Part shown: in pieces, positions 1 through 13,400 of the stretch | How the letters are laid out: each line of letters starts with the position of its first letter | How positions within the stretch are numbered: position 1 is the first letter of the stretch | DNA from: Anodontia alba | Lineage: Eukaryota > Mollusca > Bivalvia > Lucinida > Lucinidae | Assembly: GCA_964016985.1 (NCBI GenBank) | Contig: OZ024828.1 | Location: forward strand, 82,446,308-82,510,307 | Direction: 5' to 3' | Length of the DNA: 64,000 nucleotides | The notes under the pieces: model-generated | The model's database searches: none | Seen by the model: only the letters and a program-made list of their open reading frames with translations | What the model was told of the DNA's origin: nothing | Program-made: the position numbers and the translations under genes

Positions 1-95
1 CTGTGGAGGGGGTGAATAACAGAATAGAATAGCACATTATCTATAGGTTAAGTATTACTCGTTAAAATATGTTTTACTTTTAAAAAACTTCATTT
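1..95 (+). mobile_element. Right end of a second DIRS-like element, cut by the window edge
   Basis: These bases match, with a few differences, the last ~95 bases of the complete DIRS-like element at 53916-60014: the GTGGAAGGTGTGAAAACAG-like stretch, then agcacattatctataggtta and the terminal AAAAAACTTCATTT. The match stops at base 95, where the 128-bp satellite begins, so this copy appears to have inserted into the satellite at a TTT. Only the end is visible; the rest lies to the left of the window. Confidence 0.8.
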
Positions 96-1130
96 CACGG
101 TCCAGTGATTTTGCCTTATATCTTGAATACTATTTGTTGGATAAATGTCACACCTGGGATATTACTTCCATGTGACCCAATGAATGACCACTTACTATAT
201 CTAGGTCATTGTGACCTATATTTCATGGTTCAGTGATTTTGCCTTATATCTTGAATACTATTTGTTGGATAAATGTCACACCTGGGATATTAGTTCCTTG
301 TGACCCGATTATTGACGTCAAAATATATCTCTGTTGGTGTGACCTACATTTCATGGTTCAGTGATTTTGCCTTATATCTTGAATACTATTTGTTGGATAA
401 ATGTCACACCTGGGATATTACTTCCATGTGACCCAATGAATGACCACTTACTATATCTAGGTCATTGTGACCTATATTTCATGCTTCAGTGATTTTGCCT
501 TATATCTTGAATACTATTTGTTGGATAAATGTCACACCTGGGATATTAGTTCCTTGTGACCCGATTATTGACGTCAAAATATATCTCTGTTGGTGTGACC
601 TATATTTCATGGTTCAGTGATTTTGCCTTATATCTTGAATACTATTTGTTGGATAAATGTCACACCTGGGATATTACTTCCATGTGACCCAATGAATGAC
701 CACTTACTATATCTAGGTCATTGTGACCTATATTTCATGCTTCAGTGATTTTGCCTTATATCTTGAATACTATTTGTTGGATAAATGTCACACCTGGGAT
801 ATTAGTTCCTTGTGACCCGATTATTGACGTCAAAATATATCTCTGTTGGTGTGACCTATATTTCATGGTTCAGTGATTTTGCCTTATATCTTGAATACTA
901 TTTGTTGGATAAATGTCACACCTGGGATATTAGTTCCATGTGACCCAATGAATGACCACTTACTATATCTAGGTCATTGTGACCTATATTTCATGCTTCA
1001 GTGATTTTGCCTTTTATTTTTATTACTATTTCGTGGAGAATTGTCATACCTGGATTATTATATCTATGTGACAAAATGATTTACATACAAATACATCTAG
1101 GTCAGTGTGACCTATATTATATGGCTTAAT
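96..1130. repeat. 128-bp satellite with a 256-bp higher-order dimer
   Basis: The landmark cagtgattttgcc recurs at 103, 231, 359, 487, 615, 743, 871 and 999, a constant step of 128 bases. Two monomer types alternate: type A has the segment accacttactatatctaggt, and type B has gattattgacgtcaaaata. The true repeating unit is therefore a 256-bp dimer. The monomer at 871 is a hybrid with a B-type start and A-type finish. The last one, from 999, is strongly diverged, as expected at an array edge. Confidence 0.95.
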
Positions 1131-1196
1131 GATAAAAATGTTACAATATAAAATGTACCCAACAGGCGAGCTACGCTGTCCTACGACAGCTCTTGT

Positions 1197-1266
1197 TATC
1201 TGAAAATTTTAAAATTTTTGGAGGAAAAATTTTGTATATATTTGAATAGGCCTGTTTTCGTAATGT
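1197..1266 (-). mobile_element. Half copy of a palindromic MITE (CATTACGAAAACACGCC-ended family)
   Basis: The block matches the right arm of the complete element at 18607-18884: a tatctgaaaatttt stretch followed by a terminus whose complement reads cattacgaaaacaggcctat. Similar solo arms occur at 36893-36960 and 62165-62225. It ends about 60 bases before the first sortilin exon. Confidence 0.65.
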
Positions 1267-1325
1267 CAAGCGCTAAGAGCACATCATGTGTAGCCTCTTG
1301 AAATAGAAATTTTGTATATTTATAG

Positions 1326-1400
1326 GTGTTACAATGGATATGACCATGAAGTGGAAAGACAAAAGACAAATTGCAATTGTACTAGAGAAGATTATGAATG
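1326..1400 (+). CDS. SORT1: Sortilin exon: middle of the 10CC module
   Basis: The acceptor is tttatag before 1326 and the donor is gtgagt at 1401. The exon is 75 nt: one base completing a codon, 24 codons, and TG of a split Cys codon. It translates CYNGYDHEVERQKTN followed by CNCTREDYE, then the split Cys completed by the T at 4926. This matches the sortilin segment that leads into C-D-[FY]-G-Y-Y-R-P. It supplies four cysteines. It is too short to stand out as an open frame and was found by matching phase and motif. Confidence 0.88.
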
Positions 1401-4400
1401 GTGAGTTTTTATGTAATGCATGGATTTTATTTTTATACTCTGCCAAATGCCGGCCTTGGTGGCTCAGTTGGATGCACGTCTGACTGGTGATCAGGAGGTT
1501 ACGGGTTCGACACCGCCTGGTCGGCAACATTCTTTCCTGGAGATTTGATAATGAAATATTTTCTACTGTCATTTTCTCACTTCCACTGATTCAAGAAGGG
1601 CAGTTGTCATTTTCTGGCAAAAGAATGTGCACACTACTGGTTAACAGCTTAGAGGACTAAGCCTGCCTAGTAAAGTGTGGTTAGGTAAACTGACCACACT
1701 GGACATGACCCCGTGGGGTTGACTGGGCGGTAAAATCGCAACTTAAACCATATCCTGGCCACATAACATTATTCTTTCACACTGGATATCTATTTGTCCA
1801 CCTGTCTGTGCATGGCATGTCTGTTTTTTTGTTTCCTTGCAATAATTTTAATTGTGTTTCATAGGTGTCATTGAAACTTCATGTATGCATTCACAACTGA
1901 AGCAGACGGCACAATTATTATTATTTTTTTTTTTTTTTTTTTACTATTTTTATAGAAAATAAGTGCTGACATTTCATGATAATTATCTGAATGGGGATTG
2001 TAAACCTTTAAAGTGCCAATCACAACTGCAGCAGACAACATTCTTAAATATTTTTTTATTCACTGTTTTCATAGGAAATAAGTCCTGACATTTCATGTGA
2101 ATATATATTGTCACAATAGGGATTAGAAACCCTTATAGTGCCAGTCACAACTGCAGCAGACGACACTTTTTTATTGTTTATTTATTTATTTATTTATTTA
2201 TTTTACTTTTTTCCATAGAAAATATGCATAACATATCATGTAAATCATCTGACAAGCAGATGATTCACATGATATGTCAAGACTTATTTTCTCTGAAAAA
2301 ATGGGGGAAAAAAATAGAATGTTATGTGCTACAAGTTAACCCTTAAAGCAGCAGTCACAACTGAAATTAGAATGTCATGTGCTACACTTTAGAGTTAATG
2401 GACCAGTTTTGTTAATTATTTCCAGAGTTATGGCCCCTGATAACTGCTAAAAACTGGTTTTCATGGTATAACTTCTTTTAAATAAAATTATGGGATGGCT
2501 GACTCACAAACAAGTTGAATTAAAAAATAGCAATTATTTGTCAAATCTGACATGAGTTATGGCCCCTGATAAATGTTGGCTTCCAAGTCATAACTTGGCT
2601 ATCTGTCATTCAGTTTTCCTTGGAGCTGACCTTGAAATTAGTTGAGAAATATGATGCTGTTTATGGAAAAAATGAAAAAAAGTAAAGAAAGAAAAAAGAA
2701 AAGGTATATTTTTTTATGCCCCCAATTTCTAAGAAGTTGGAGGGGCATATTGCTTCTGGGGCATTTGTCCGTTCATCTGTCATGCTTTTTGATACATAGC
2801 ATAACTTAAAGGCTCCATATTCCTCAAAAATTGATATATGGTATTAATATGATCATAAAATGTGGCATCTGACAGCCTGTAAAATTTCAGTTAGTGTCTA
2901 AGTTTTGAACTGGATCAAACATGAAAGTAAGTAATTGTTGATGAAAGTAAGTAAATGATTGTTTATAGTATCTCAGAATAATTGTTGGCAACATTAATTC
3001 AGAAACCCAATAAAAATCATTTCATTTTTGATACAGTTCAAGAACGAGAGACTAACTGAAATTTTACAAGCTGTCACATGCCAAATTTTATGATTGTATT
3101 ATTACCATATACATGTATCAATTTATCAAACCTTTCTTGGATAATAACGTCTATTTTTGTGGAATATGGAGCCTTTAAGAAATGTGCATGCTACTGTTTG
3201 AAAATTTCTTGTAGGGATTCCTCATGAAATTCCTTATAAATGGGCATTTTTCCCTTGTCAGCAAAATCTCAAAAACTCTTAAAGTTAGAGCCTTGAAACT
3301 TGATGAATAGATTGGTAGTGATGAGTAGACGACTTGATTTTGAATAAAATTTTGAAAAATCCTTCATGAGTTATGGCCCTTTGTAATTTTTGGCATTTTT
3401 ACCTTGTCAGCAAAATCTCTCACAACCTGTTGAAGCTAGAACCTTGAAACTTGGTGAATTGATTAGTAATGATGAGTAAATGACCTTATTAACTTTTGAA
3501 TAAATTCTGAAAAATATTTCATGAGTAATGGCCCTTTGTGAATTTGGGCATTTTTCCCTTGTCAGCAAAATATCTCAAAAACTGTTAGAGCTAGAGCCTC
3601 TTGATGAATATTTTGTAAAGATGAGAAGGAAGTTAGTGGGGCTTCTGGGGCATTCGTCCATCTGTTTGTCAGTCTGTCTGTTCATTTGTCACACTTTTGA
3701 TGCATAGCATAACTTTAGAAAAGTGCATGCTACTGTTTTGAAAATTCTTACATGGATTCTACATGAAAAAATAGCTGACATGTTGCTTTTTTTTGTTGTT
3801 GTTTTTTTTTTTTCTCGACAAGAGTATGCCCTTTTCCTGAGTTATGGCCCTTTGAAAAAATATGGATGAAATCTTGTCAGTAAAATATCTCAGAAACTGT
3901 TGAAGTTAGAGCCTTGAAACTTGATGAATGGATTGGTAATGATGAGTAGATGACCTGATTAACTGTTGAATAAATTCTAAAAAAAATACTTAATGAGTAA
4001 TGGCGCTTTGTTATTTTTTGGCAATTTTACCTTGTCAACAAAATATCTCAAAATTATTGGAACAAGAGCCTTGAAACTTGGTGAATTGATTGGTAATGAT
4101 GAGTAGATGACCTGATGTATTTGGATAATAACATGTCTATTTTTGAGGAATATGGAGCCTTTAAAAATATGCATGCTACTGTTTTGAATAAATTCTCAAA
4201 AATATTTTATGAGTAATGACACTATGTAAATTTGGGCATTTTTCCCCTTGTCAACAATATATCTCAAAAACTATTGGATCCAGAGCCTCATAACTTGATG
4301 AATAGATCGGTAGTGATAAGAAGATGACCTGATTAACTTTAGATAAATTCTGAATAATACTTAAGGAGGTATGGCCATTTTTACCTTGTATTATCTTTAG

Positions 4401-7400
4401 AGGCAAGCATATGGTTGGGGGTATAGTGTTTTACAAACACAGTGTCTAGTTTTAAAGTTACATTCTCTAGGTAAAAAGGGTATTCAGGGTATCCATATTT
4501 AAAATATATTATGGTTCTCATTTGAATCCTCTTGGCAATTCTAATTAGTGCCCATAATGCATGCTTATGTCAAGAAGTAGATCTGGGGTGATATCATCAG
4601 TGCATCAATATATCATGGTATATTAATAGACTCCAGTTTGAAAGAATTCAGCGGACGACAGATTTATTATATTTTTTCTTATTTTTCAGGCATTTCATGC
4701 ACAACCAAACAAACTCGTTGAGCCATGGTACAAAATACCTGTAAAATTGTTAAATCAGATATACTAGAACTCTCTTTATGGTTTACAGAAACTTTACAAA
4801 AATGGGGCTATTCTTAAAGGAAAGAATTTGTCCCATTGGGAAGGGGAATGGTGCAAAAAAGTTCCATGTCAGAGTTATTGTCCTTGTAGATATGTCCCCT
4901 TAAATAATTACTCCAATATTTTCAGTGACTATGGTTACTATCGACCAGGAGGAAGTGACATTTGCTATGAAATCCCAGAGTTTAAGAGACCACATATTGA
5001 TATATGCCTCAGGGGTCATACAGAGGAAATTATTTCTGAAGGGTAAAGAACCTTCATTTTCACTGAAGTGATTAAATAGACTACCGTCCTTTCGACATCT
5101 TTGGGAAAGTCATTTTTCACCTGGTAATTTACTCAAAAGTAAATTTACAAATTTTTATCATGATTTTATGAAATAAAAAACCTTTTGTTGTAACTACCTA
5201 TGCACAAAAAGTTTATTCTAGTCATTGGTTTAAAAAAAAAATTGAATATTTTCATTTTTTCCCGAAAATAAATATGGCTGCAAAACATGCAAAAATTGAT
5301 AGAGTAGATAGTTTGGATTCAAGTTTTCAACAAGTTCCACTTGTTCAAAATTTCTGAAAGTTTGTTAATATTGTGATGGAATGTCATTAATTTAAAATCA
5401 GTGATAAAAAGCAAAACTATATATTTTAATAAAGAACTTTTAAAAATCCAGTTTACTGTAGAAATTGCATAGGTCAGATACATTTTGGCTGTCAAATTCA
5501 TTTTGAGGTAAATATTGAAAACAAAGCACAGGAATAGTTACGACAGAACTGATCGTTTCCAATAAGATATTGTCTCTCATAAATCATTTTGTCCATTTAG
5601 AGTAAAATGCAAAATAACAAAACATTTTTCCAAAGGATGCTGAAAGCACAGTAGTAGTGGTTCAAAGTAGAGTTGAATATTGTATCAACCCTGTTGTGGT
5701 GGCCAGTTGGATGCACGTCCGACTGGTGATCAGGAGGTTGCGGGTTCAACCCCTGCAGGGTCAGCAACATTCTTTTGTGGAGATTTGATCATGAAATGTT
5801 TTCTACGGTCATTCTCTCCCTTCCACTGATTCAAGAAGGGCAGTTGTCAGTTTCTAGCTAAATAATGTGCACAATACTGGTTAACTGCTTAGAGGACTAA
5901 GCCTGTCCAGTAAAAGTTTGGTTAGGTAAACTGACTGTGCTCAACATAACCCCGTTGGGTTGACTGGGCAGTAAAACCTCAACACAAACAAACAACATTA
6001 GGTATTGGGCTAGACAGGCCTGAGCAAACACTGTTCACCCAGATCAGATGCCATTAAAGACAACATCTGATCAGGGTCTACACTGTTTGCCACTCATCCA
6101 CAATATTTTAAACTTATCAGCAGTTTATCATAATGGACTTTTCAAATTTTAGGAATATGTTAAATGTCCTAAAATTTTGTATATCAAAGTTACTGACTAA
6201 TGGTAAATACAAACAGTGCAGACCCTGATCAAACTGCTCCTGAAGGAGCAGTCTGATCAGGGTCTACAGTCTGATCAGGGTCTACACTGTTTGCCATTTG
6301 ACTAGTATTTTAAGAATTTACTGCATTAAAAGCAAAATTTAGGCCAAAAGAGTACGGAGTAAAGTGTTCCAGATTTCAGAACATTAACCCTTGTCCTGCT
6401 GAATAAATTAAGACGCCACAGCCATTTCTAATTTTCAACCAATTAGATTACTTGATCCAGATTGTTGCTATAAATTCACATACTCAATGGCAAGCAGTGC
6501 AGATCCAGATCAGTTTGCTTCTTCAGAAGCCAACTGATCTGGATCTGCACTGTTTGCAAAGCAGGGTATATCCGGGTTCAGCAGGATAAGGGTTAAAAAG
6601 TTCCAATATTTAGGACAAATATAGTGTCATAAGGGAACTGGGTACATCGATAGATCCTTTGCCCTTTCTGTCAAAGAAGACAATTTAAAATTTTGGCTTC
6701 CTGTTGTGTTCTTGCATCTTCTGAAAAGGGGTCTACTCTAAATGGAAAGCATTTGTCCCCTTTCCAGAGCTACCTTCCCAGAGCCAGCCTTGGTGGCTCA
6801 GTTGGATGCGCGGTCCCACTGGAGACCAGGAGGTCGCGGGTTCATCCCGCGCCGAGGTTGGCAACATTCTTTCGTGGAGATTGATCATGAAATATTTTCT
6901 ATGGTTATTCTCTCCCTTCCGCTGATTCAAGAAGGGCAGTTGTCAGTTTCTGGTGAAAGAATGTGCACAATACTGGTTAACCGCTTAGAGGACTAAGCCT
7001 GCCCAGTAAACGTGTGGTTAGGTAAACTGACCACACTCGGCATGACCCCATTGGGTTGACTGGGCCGTAAAACTTCAACACAGACAAACAAAGCTTCCCA
7101 GTAAACATGTCCATTTCCTTTAAATGAAAACCATCTAGCAGCAAGAATTCCTTTTTCTTAAGCACTCAGCAAGTACATGGACAGGAACCAAGAGGGAATC
7201 ACCCTTTGAAAGTCAAACATTTATTCACTATTTTTCAGCGAAAACAAGGCTTTGCATTTTATAAACTTGCAGAAAATAGATTTGAAATGCCAAACCTTAT
7301 ATCCTCTGGAAAAAATTATTAAAAAAAAAAAAAAAAAAGGTCTGATCCATCTACTTCAACTTTGCTTGGTGTTTTAACCCTTGTCCTGCTGAACCAGGAT

Positions 7401-10400
7401 ATGCCCTGCCTTTGCAAACAGTGTAGATCCAGATCAGTTGGCTTCTGAGGAAGCCAACTGATCTGGATCTGCACTGTTTGTTTTTGTATGTGAATTTATG
7501 TCAACAATCCAGAGTAAGTAATCTGATTGCCTGTCAAGTAGAAATGGGCGTGGCATCTTAATTTATTCAACATGACAAGGGTTAAGGGTTAAAATGTATC
7601 TGTTCTCCCACACTGCATTCGGGTCTACATTGCCCATAAACTGAACAAGGACTTTTCTCTCACACTGCTCAACAAATAGGATAAATGCAGACTATTTTAA
7701 CACATTGCATGCTGGGTAAAAATTCCAGCAGGCATTTTGAAATATTTTTCTTATTTTTCCTAGAGGAGTCCTAAGGAGACAATTTGCATGAAGTGTCAGA
7801 TTCTGTTTTCTAGGAAAAACAAGAAAAATATCATTAGTTTGTGGTCTGCTGAATTTGCCCATAGCATTGTAAGTGTTAAAGTCACTTCATTAAACTCTCA
7901 GTTTGTGCGTCATTTCAGATATTGTATATTTCCATTTCAGATATCGTAAGATACCTGGTGATTCATGTCAGGGAGGTTTTGTACCCAGTTCTCGAAAGAT
8001 AGATTTAAAAAAGAAATGTAAGGGGACTGACAAGTCCTTAATCAAACTGGATGAAACTCCTGAAACTGTGGTATGTACAAGATTGATTTTATACAGTATT
8101 TTCCTTACATATTTTGACAGGAAGGACTGAGCAAACAATGTAGACCTATATTAAACTGCTCCTATTAAACAGTCTGTGCCACACCACAACCTCTTTATTG
8201 CACTATTGCTGGGATCCAGAACAAAAACAATGATGGCTAAACAGCCGTGTTGTATCCAAATAAGAATGTATAGATTATATAGAAAAATGACCACAAATAG
8301 TCATTTTTTTTTTTATATAATTTATATGCTTTTATTGGATTCAGTGCTTTAGAGATCCACCTGTAAACGGTCTTGTATCCAAAACTGTCTTATAAAGGGA
8401 TTCTGGTGTGTTTAACATAAACATTATGGTCCCTGCCACTGAGTCAAGAAGGATAGTTGTCAGTTTCTGTCACTTAGATGACTACTGGTAAGCCTGCCCA
8501 TGAAAAAATGGATAGGTTAACTGACCAGCTCGACATGACTTTAATGGGTTGGTGGGACCGTTAAACCACAATTCAACACAGTATTATGGACAAGGAGGCC
8601 TTAGCGAACCTTGTAGACCCAGGAGCAAGTTGAAGTGTGTTTACTCCTTTCCATCAATACCTTTTAGACTCATCACCATGAGGTTAACTCTTCTCTTGCT
8701 AAACACGACATGCCCTGTCTTAGCAAACAGTGTAGATCGAGATCAGTTGGCTTCTGAAGAAGCCAACTGATCTGGAGCTGCACTGTTTGTCATAAAATAT
8801 GTGAATTTCTATCAAAAACCTGGATCAAGTAATCTGATTAACGGAAAATTAGAAGTGGGCGTGGCATCTTAATTTATTCAGCATGACAAGGGTTAATGGG
8901 ACTGATTATACAGTAAAACTTCAATGACTCAAACATGGATGGCTTGTTAACCACGACCGATCCCTAAGAAATTTCTTTCACTAGCTCAAGAAAACATATC
9001 GAGGGTTGAACGCAAGACTGTAGTAAGTCAGATGGTTGTTTTTCCCCAAATTAATACCCTCAGCATGAAGGTGTTATGAAGATTACAACATTTCTTTCTG
9101 TAAACAATGAAAATTTAGGAGCCATTGCTCGTATGAGCAATGTCACCTAAATTTGCATTGTTTACAAGGGGGTCAAAGTTGCCCCTAAACAAGGGTTTCA
9201 AATATATGTTATACTACAGTCTTGCGCTCAAGCCTCGATATATTTATTTAGGGATATTATTGGGAGATTTTCTTATTTTATTGTAAAAATGTCTGTTGTG
9301 TGTACTCATTAGAATTGCCTCATTGACCATTACACTCAACAGACCGTAATTTTATAAAAGATCAAAAAAGACATCCCTAGAATATCCCCATTTGCAAACC
9401 TGACTTGATGCTATGATTAACCCTCAGTGGCTCGAACTACCCATGTCAGGAACAAATTTCCATCGTCCCAAAGGTATTCATGCCATTTAAGTTCGACTGT
9501 TCTTAGTATATTTTCCATCAATTTTCGTAACTTCCTATTTGCATTCCTGCACACCAAGTCCCTTCTGAAAAGGGTCCACTCTAAAAGGAAAGAGGGAGCA
9601 AATTATTTCCTTTTAGAGTAGCAAAACTAGTTGACAGAGTTGTCTTCCCTGAAAGGGTCCATTCCCTTTTACCTTTACCACTCTCTGGGCAAATTCAGCA
9701 GATGACAATTTAATTATATTTTTCTTATTTTTCCTAGAAAATAGGCTTTGACATTTCATGCGAGACAATTTGCATGAAGTGTCAAAGCCTATTTTCTGGA
9801 AAAATAAAGAAAAAGTATTTCAAAATGTTGCCTGCCAAAATTTTTTAACCAAGATTGTTAATTGGCCTTGAATGCACCTGAGTTCTAGGATAAGTATTTG
9901 GATACTCCCTCTTATCTGGAGCTATGAGAAAGTCATGAAAAATTGAAATAATGTAAACCCCAACATACCTAGGTTTTTACTACATATTATAGGAGAGCAT
10001 GGAATGCTCATTACTTGGACTTGCTGACTGGGTGAAAAATAATTTTCTATAAAACTCTGGTCTCCATCATTTTGCTCTACAAAATTGTTAGATTGCTGTG
10101 ATGACATCAGAAACAAATTAACAGAAAAAAAGACATTTAGAGATTATACATGGTGTTTTGGTTATCACACACTGTATCAACCCAAGACCCTAGTATCTGT
10201 ACGAAGGCTTTAGCCTGAGGGCAGATAATGGTCGAGGGTTGATACAGAGGGTGATGACCAAAACACCATGTCACAATCTTTTTATAACATATTCAAATCT
10301 GCTTCTTACAATTTTTTAGTCCAAAACTGCCAAAAAATGTTAAAACAGATGATAATTCAAGAGCAAATGCGTATAACATCATGTCCATTATGTCATGTTT

Positions 10401-13400
10401 TGAGTGGGCTCACAACCCTGATCCAATAGAAATACACTGTGTCAGATACTGAGTGATCAGAAAACCGCTTTCCACTCAAAATACATTGCTTCTGATTATA
10501 AGCATGATTATCTTTACCTGCTAACATTGTAACCAAAATATGCCAATATAGTATAAATATGCCAATATAGTATAAATGAATACAGTCGAACCTCAATGGC
10601 TTGAACATCTTTGGGACCATGGAAATTTGTTCGAACGTGGGTAGTTTGAGCCACTGAGGGTTAATCATGGCACCAGTTCAGGAAGCAAATAGCGATAATT
10701 TAGGGAAATCTTTTTGATTTTCTACACAATGATTGTATGTTGAGTGTACTCATTAGAATCGTCTTGATGAGGCAATTCTAATGAGTACAATAACATATAA
10801 TTCCATGATAAAATAAGAAAAAAAAATCCTAAATATTTGTTTTCTTGAGCTATTGGAAGAATTTTGTAGGGACTGAAAAAAGAATTTAAATCATCCACTG
10901 TAAATGAGCCATCTGTGTTCGAGCCATTGAGGTTATACTGTATGTGATAAATGTCTTTACAGTGTATAATGGATGAATTATAACACCTATTCTCATTTTC
11001 TTTCTTTCAGTCAGTGGGACAAAGCCAAGGAGTAAAAACAGCAATAATTATTTTAGTTATTATTGTGATGGCATTAGCTTTACTCATGTCTATATATTTC
11101 ATAAGGAAGTTTATAATTCTTAGAAGACAGTAAGTAATCTTACAAATACTTTTCTTTCATATTCCAATTATACAATGTGAGCCGCATCTTGGGAAAAATG
11201 CTTCTATTTCATGATAAGCATAGTTCCAGACAAGGTGCTTTTTAGCTCACCTGAGCTATGCTCAGGATGAGCTATTGTGATCACTTTTCCCCATGCCCAT
11301 ATATGGTAAAAACCTTTAAAAATCTTCTTCTCTAGAACGGGGGATGCCTTAGGCTGAATCTTTGCACAAATCATCGGGGACGAGAGGTCTACTGAAGTTG
11401 CTTAAATAATTGTTGTACACTGACGTTTGACCTTTTTACGGTGAGGTCAAGTTTGCTTCCCTTTGCATTTGTATGGGCAGCATACATTTGTATGGTAAAA
11501 ATGTTGAGAATTTCAAACGACTTCTCCTCTGAAGCCTCTGGGCCAATGTTGCTCAAATTTTATGTCGAGCTTCCTTAGGTTGGGGGGACGAAAGATTGCT
11601 AAAATGGTATCAGTCAATTGACCAAGATGGCCGCCATGCCCATGTATGATAAAAACTTTAAAAATCTTCTTCTCCAGAACCGAGGATGCCTTTAGGCTGA
11701 ATCTTTGCACAAATCATCAGGGACGAGAGCTCTACCAAAGTTGCTAAAATAATTGTTGTACATTGACGGTGTACTTTTTATGGTGAGGTCAAGTTTGCTT
11801 CCCTATGCATTTGTATGGGCACCATTACATTTGTATGGGAAAAATGTTGAAAATTTCAAATGACTTCTTCTCTGAAGCCTCTGGGTCAGTGTTGCTCAAA
11901 TTTTATGTGGAGCCTCCTTAGGTTGGGGGAACGAAAGATTGCTAAGATGGTTGCGATCCATTGACCAAGATGGCTACCATGCCCGTATATGTTAAAAACC
12001 TTTAAAAATCATCTTCTCCAGAATATAGGATGCCTTTGGGCTGAATCTTTGCACAAATCATCAGGGACGGGAGGTCTACCAAAGTTGCTTAAATGATGGT
12101 CATACATTTGACCATTTTACAGTGAGGTCAAGTTTGCTTCCATATGCATTTGTATGGGCCCCATACATTTGTATGGAAAAAATGTTGATAGTTTCAAATG
12201 ACTTCTCCTCTGAAGCCTCTGGGCCAATGTTGCTCAAATTTCATGTGGCGCCTCCTTGGGGCAGGAGAATGAAAGATTGTTAAATGGTCATGATCCATTT
12301 TCCAAGATGGCTGCCATGCCCATATATGGTAAACACCTTTAAAAAGGTAGATGACCCAATTAACTTCTAAAAAAAAAATTTTTTTTTTTTTCTTTTGGCC
12401 CTTACAAAATTTCAGCATTTTAACCTTGTAAGCAAGATATCTCAAAAACTGTTTAAGTCATTGCCTTGAAACTTGACAGGCTGATAGGGAATGATGAGTG
12501 AAGGACCTGATTATATCAGTTAACTCAGGTGAGCTTTGTGGCCCTTTGGCCTCTTGTTTTTTCAACCAAAATGTATACTGAATTTCTTTGTTCCTAAACT
12601 TTTAAACAAATCCATTTGACCACCTATTGCGTAGGTGTAGATAAGAGTGGGTATCAGGTAAATATTTCCTTTTTCTCCACAAAAACATATGTTGTGGATA
12701 CTCAACAGCACCTCAGTGAGGCACTTTTAATGAGTACCTACAACATGTTTTCATAGAGGAGTAATCAGGTAAATAATTTTCTTACTTCTCCACGAAAACA
12801 TATGTTGTAGGTACTCATTAGACATTATGGTAACACGCCTATTCAAATACATTGAAAATTTCACCGCCAAAACCTGGAATTTTTTAGATAAAAAGTCTAA
12901 TACTTTTCATATTTCTGCTCAAAACATAAATTGTGGGGAGGCGTTAGAGCCACCTCGCCTAGGCGGTTCTAACAAGTACCCACAATCTATGTTTTTGAGC
13001 AGAAATAAGAAAAATAATGTATACCTTATCTTCTCTGGAGATATAGAGATGTATTTATCACTTTTTTGCCTGTTGTCTGTACATCTGTCTTACTTTTAAA
13101 AGACATCTTGACCAAAACCTCGGAAGCAGTTTGAACATACTTTGTAATCAGTGCGAATTCAGTTGTGCAGATTTGGCAATTGAAAGTTCCCATGGACTTA
13201 TAATGGAAAAAGTGACTTGAGTTTGTGGAGCAGATTACTATTTACATCAGACTGATTTTAAGCAAGGTTTTCTGCCTTTGACATTTTGTCTGATCTTTCT
13301 GAGCTTCATGACTTTTATGAAACTTTACAAAAAATGATCAGCTTGTTGATACGTAATGAATGACTTTATATTTTTTATCAGTTTAATGTTTGCAGAGTTG

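Noticed and set aside
1..1130. CRISPR-like regular spacing
   Set aside because: The 128-bp units are repeats throughout with no unique spacers, and the context is eukaryotic.
4828..4925. Open frame upstream of the second sortilin exon, with several cysteines
   Set aside because: A good acceptor at 4925 gives the correct phase with exon 1326-1400, and the upstream part includes a known hairpin-repeat phrase.
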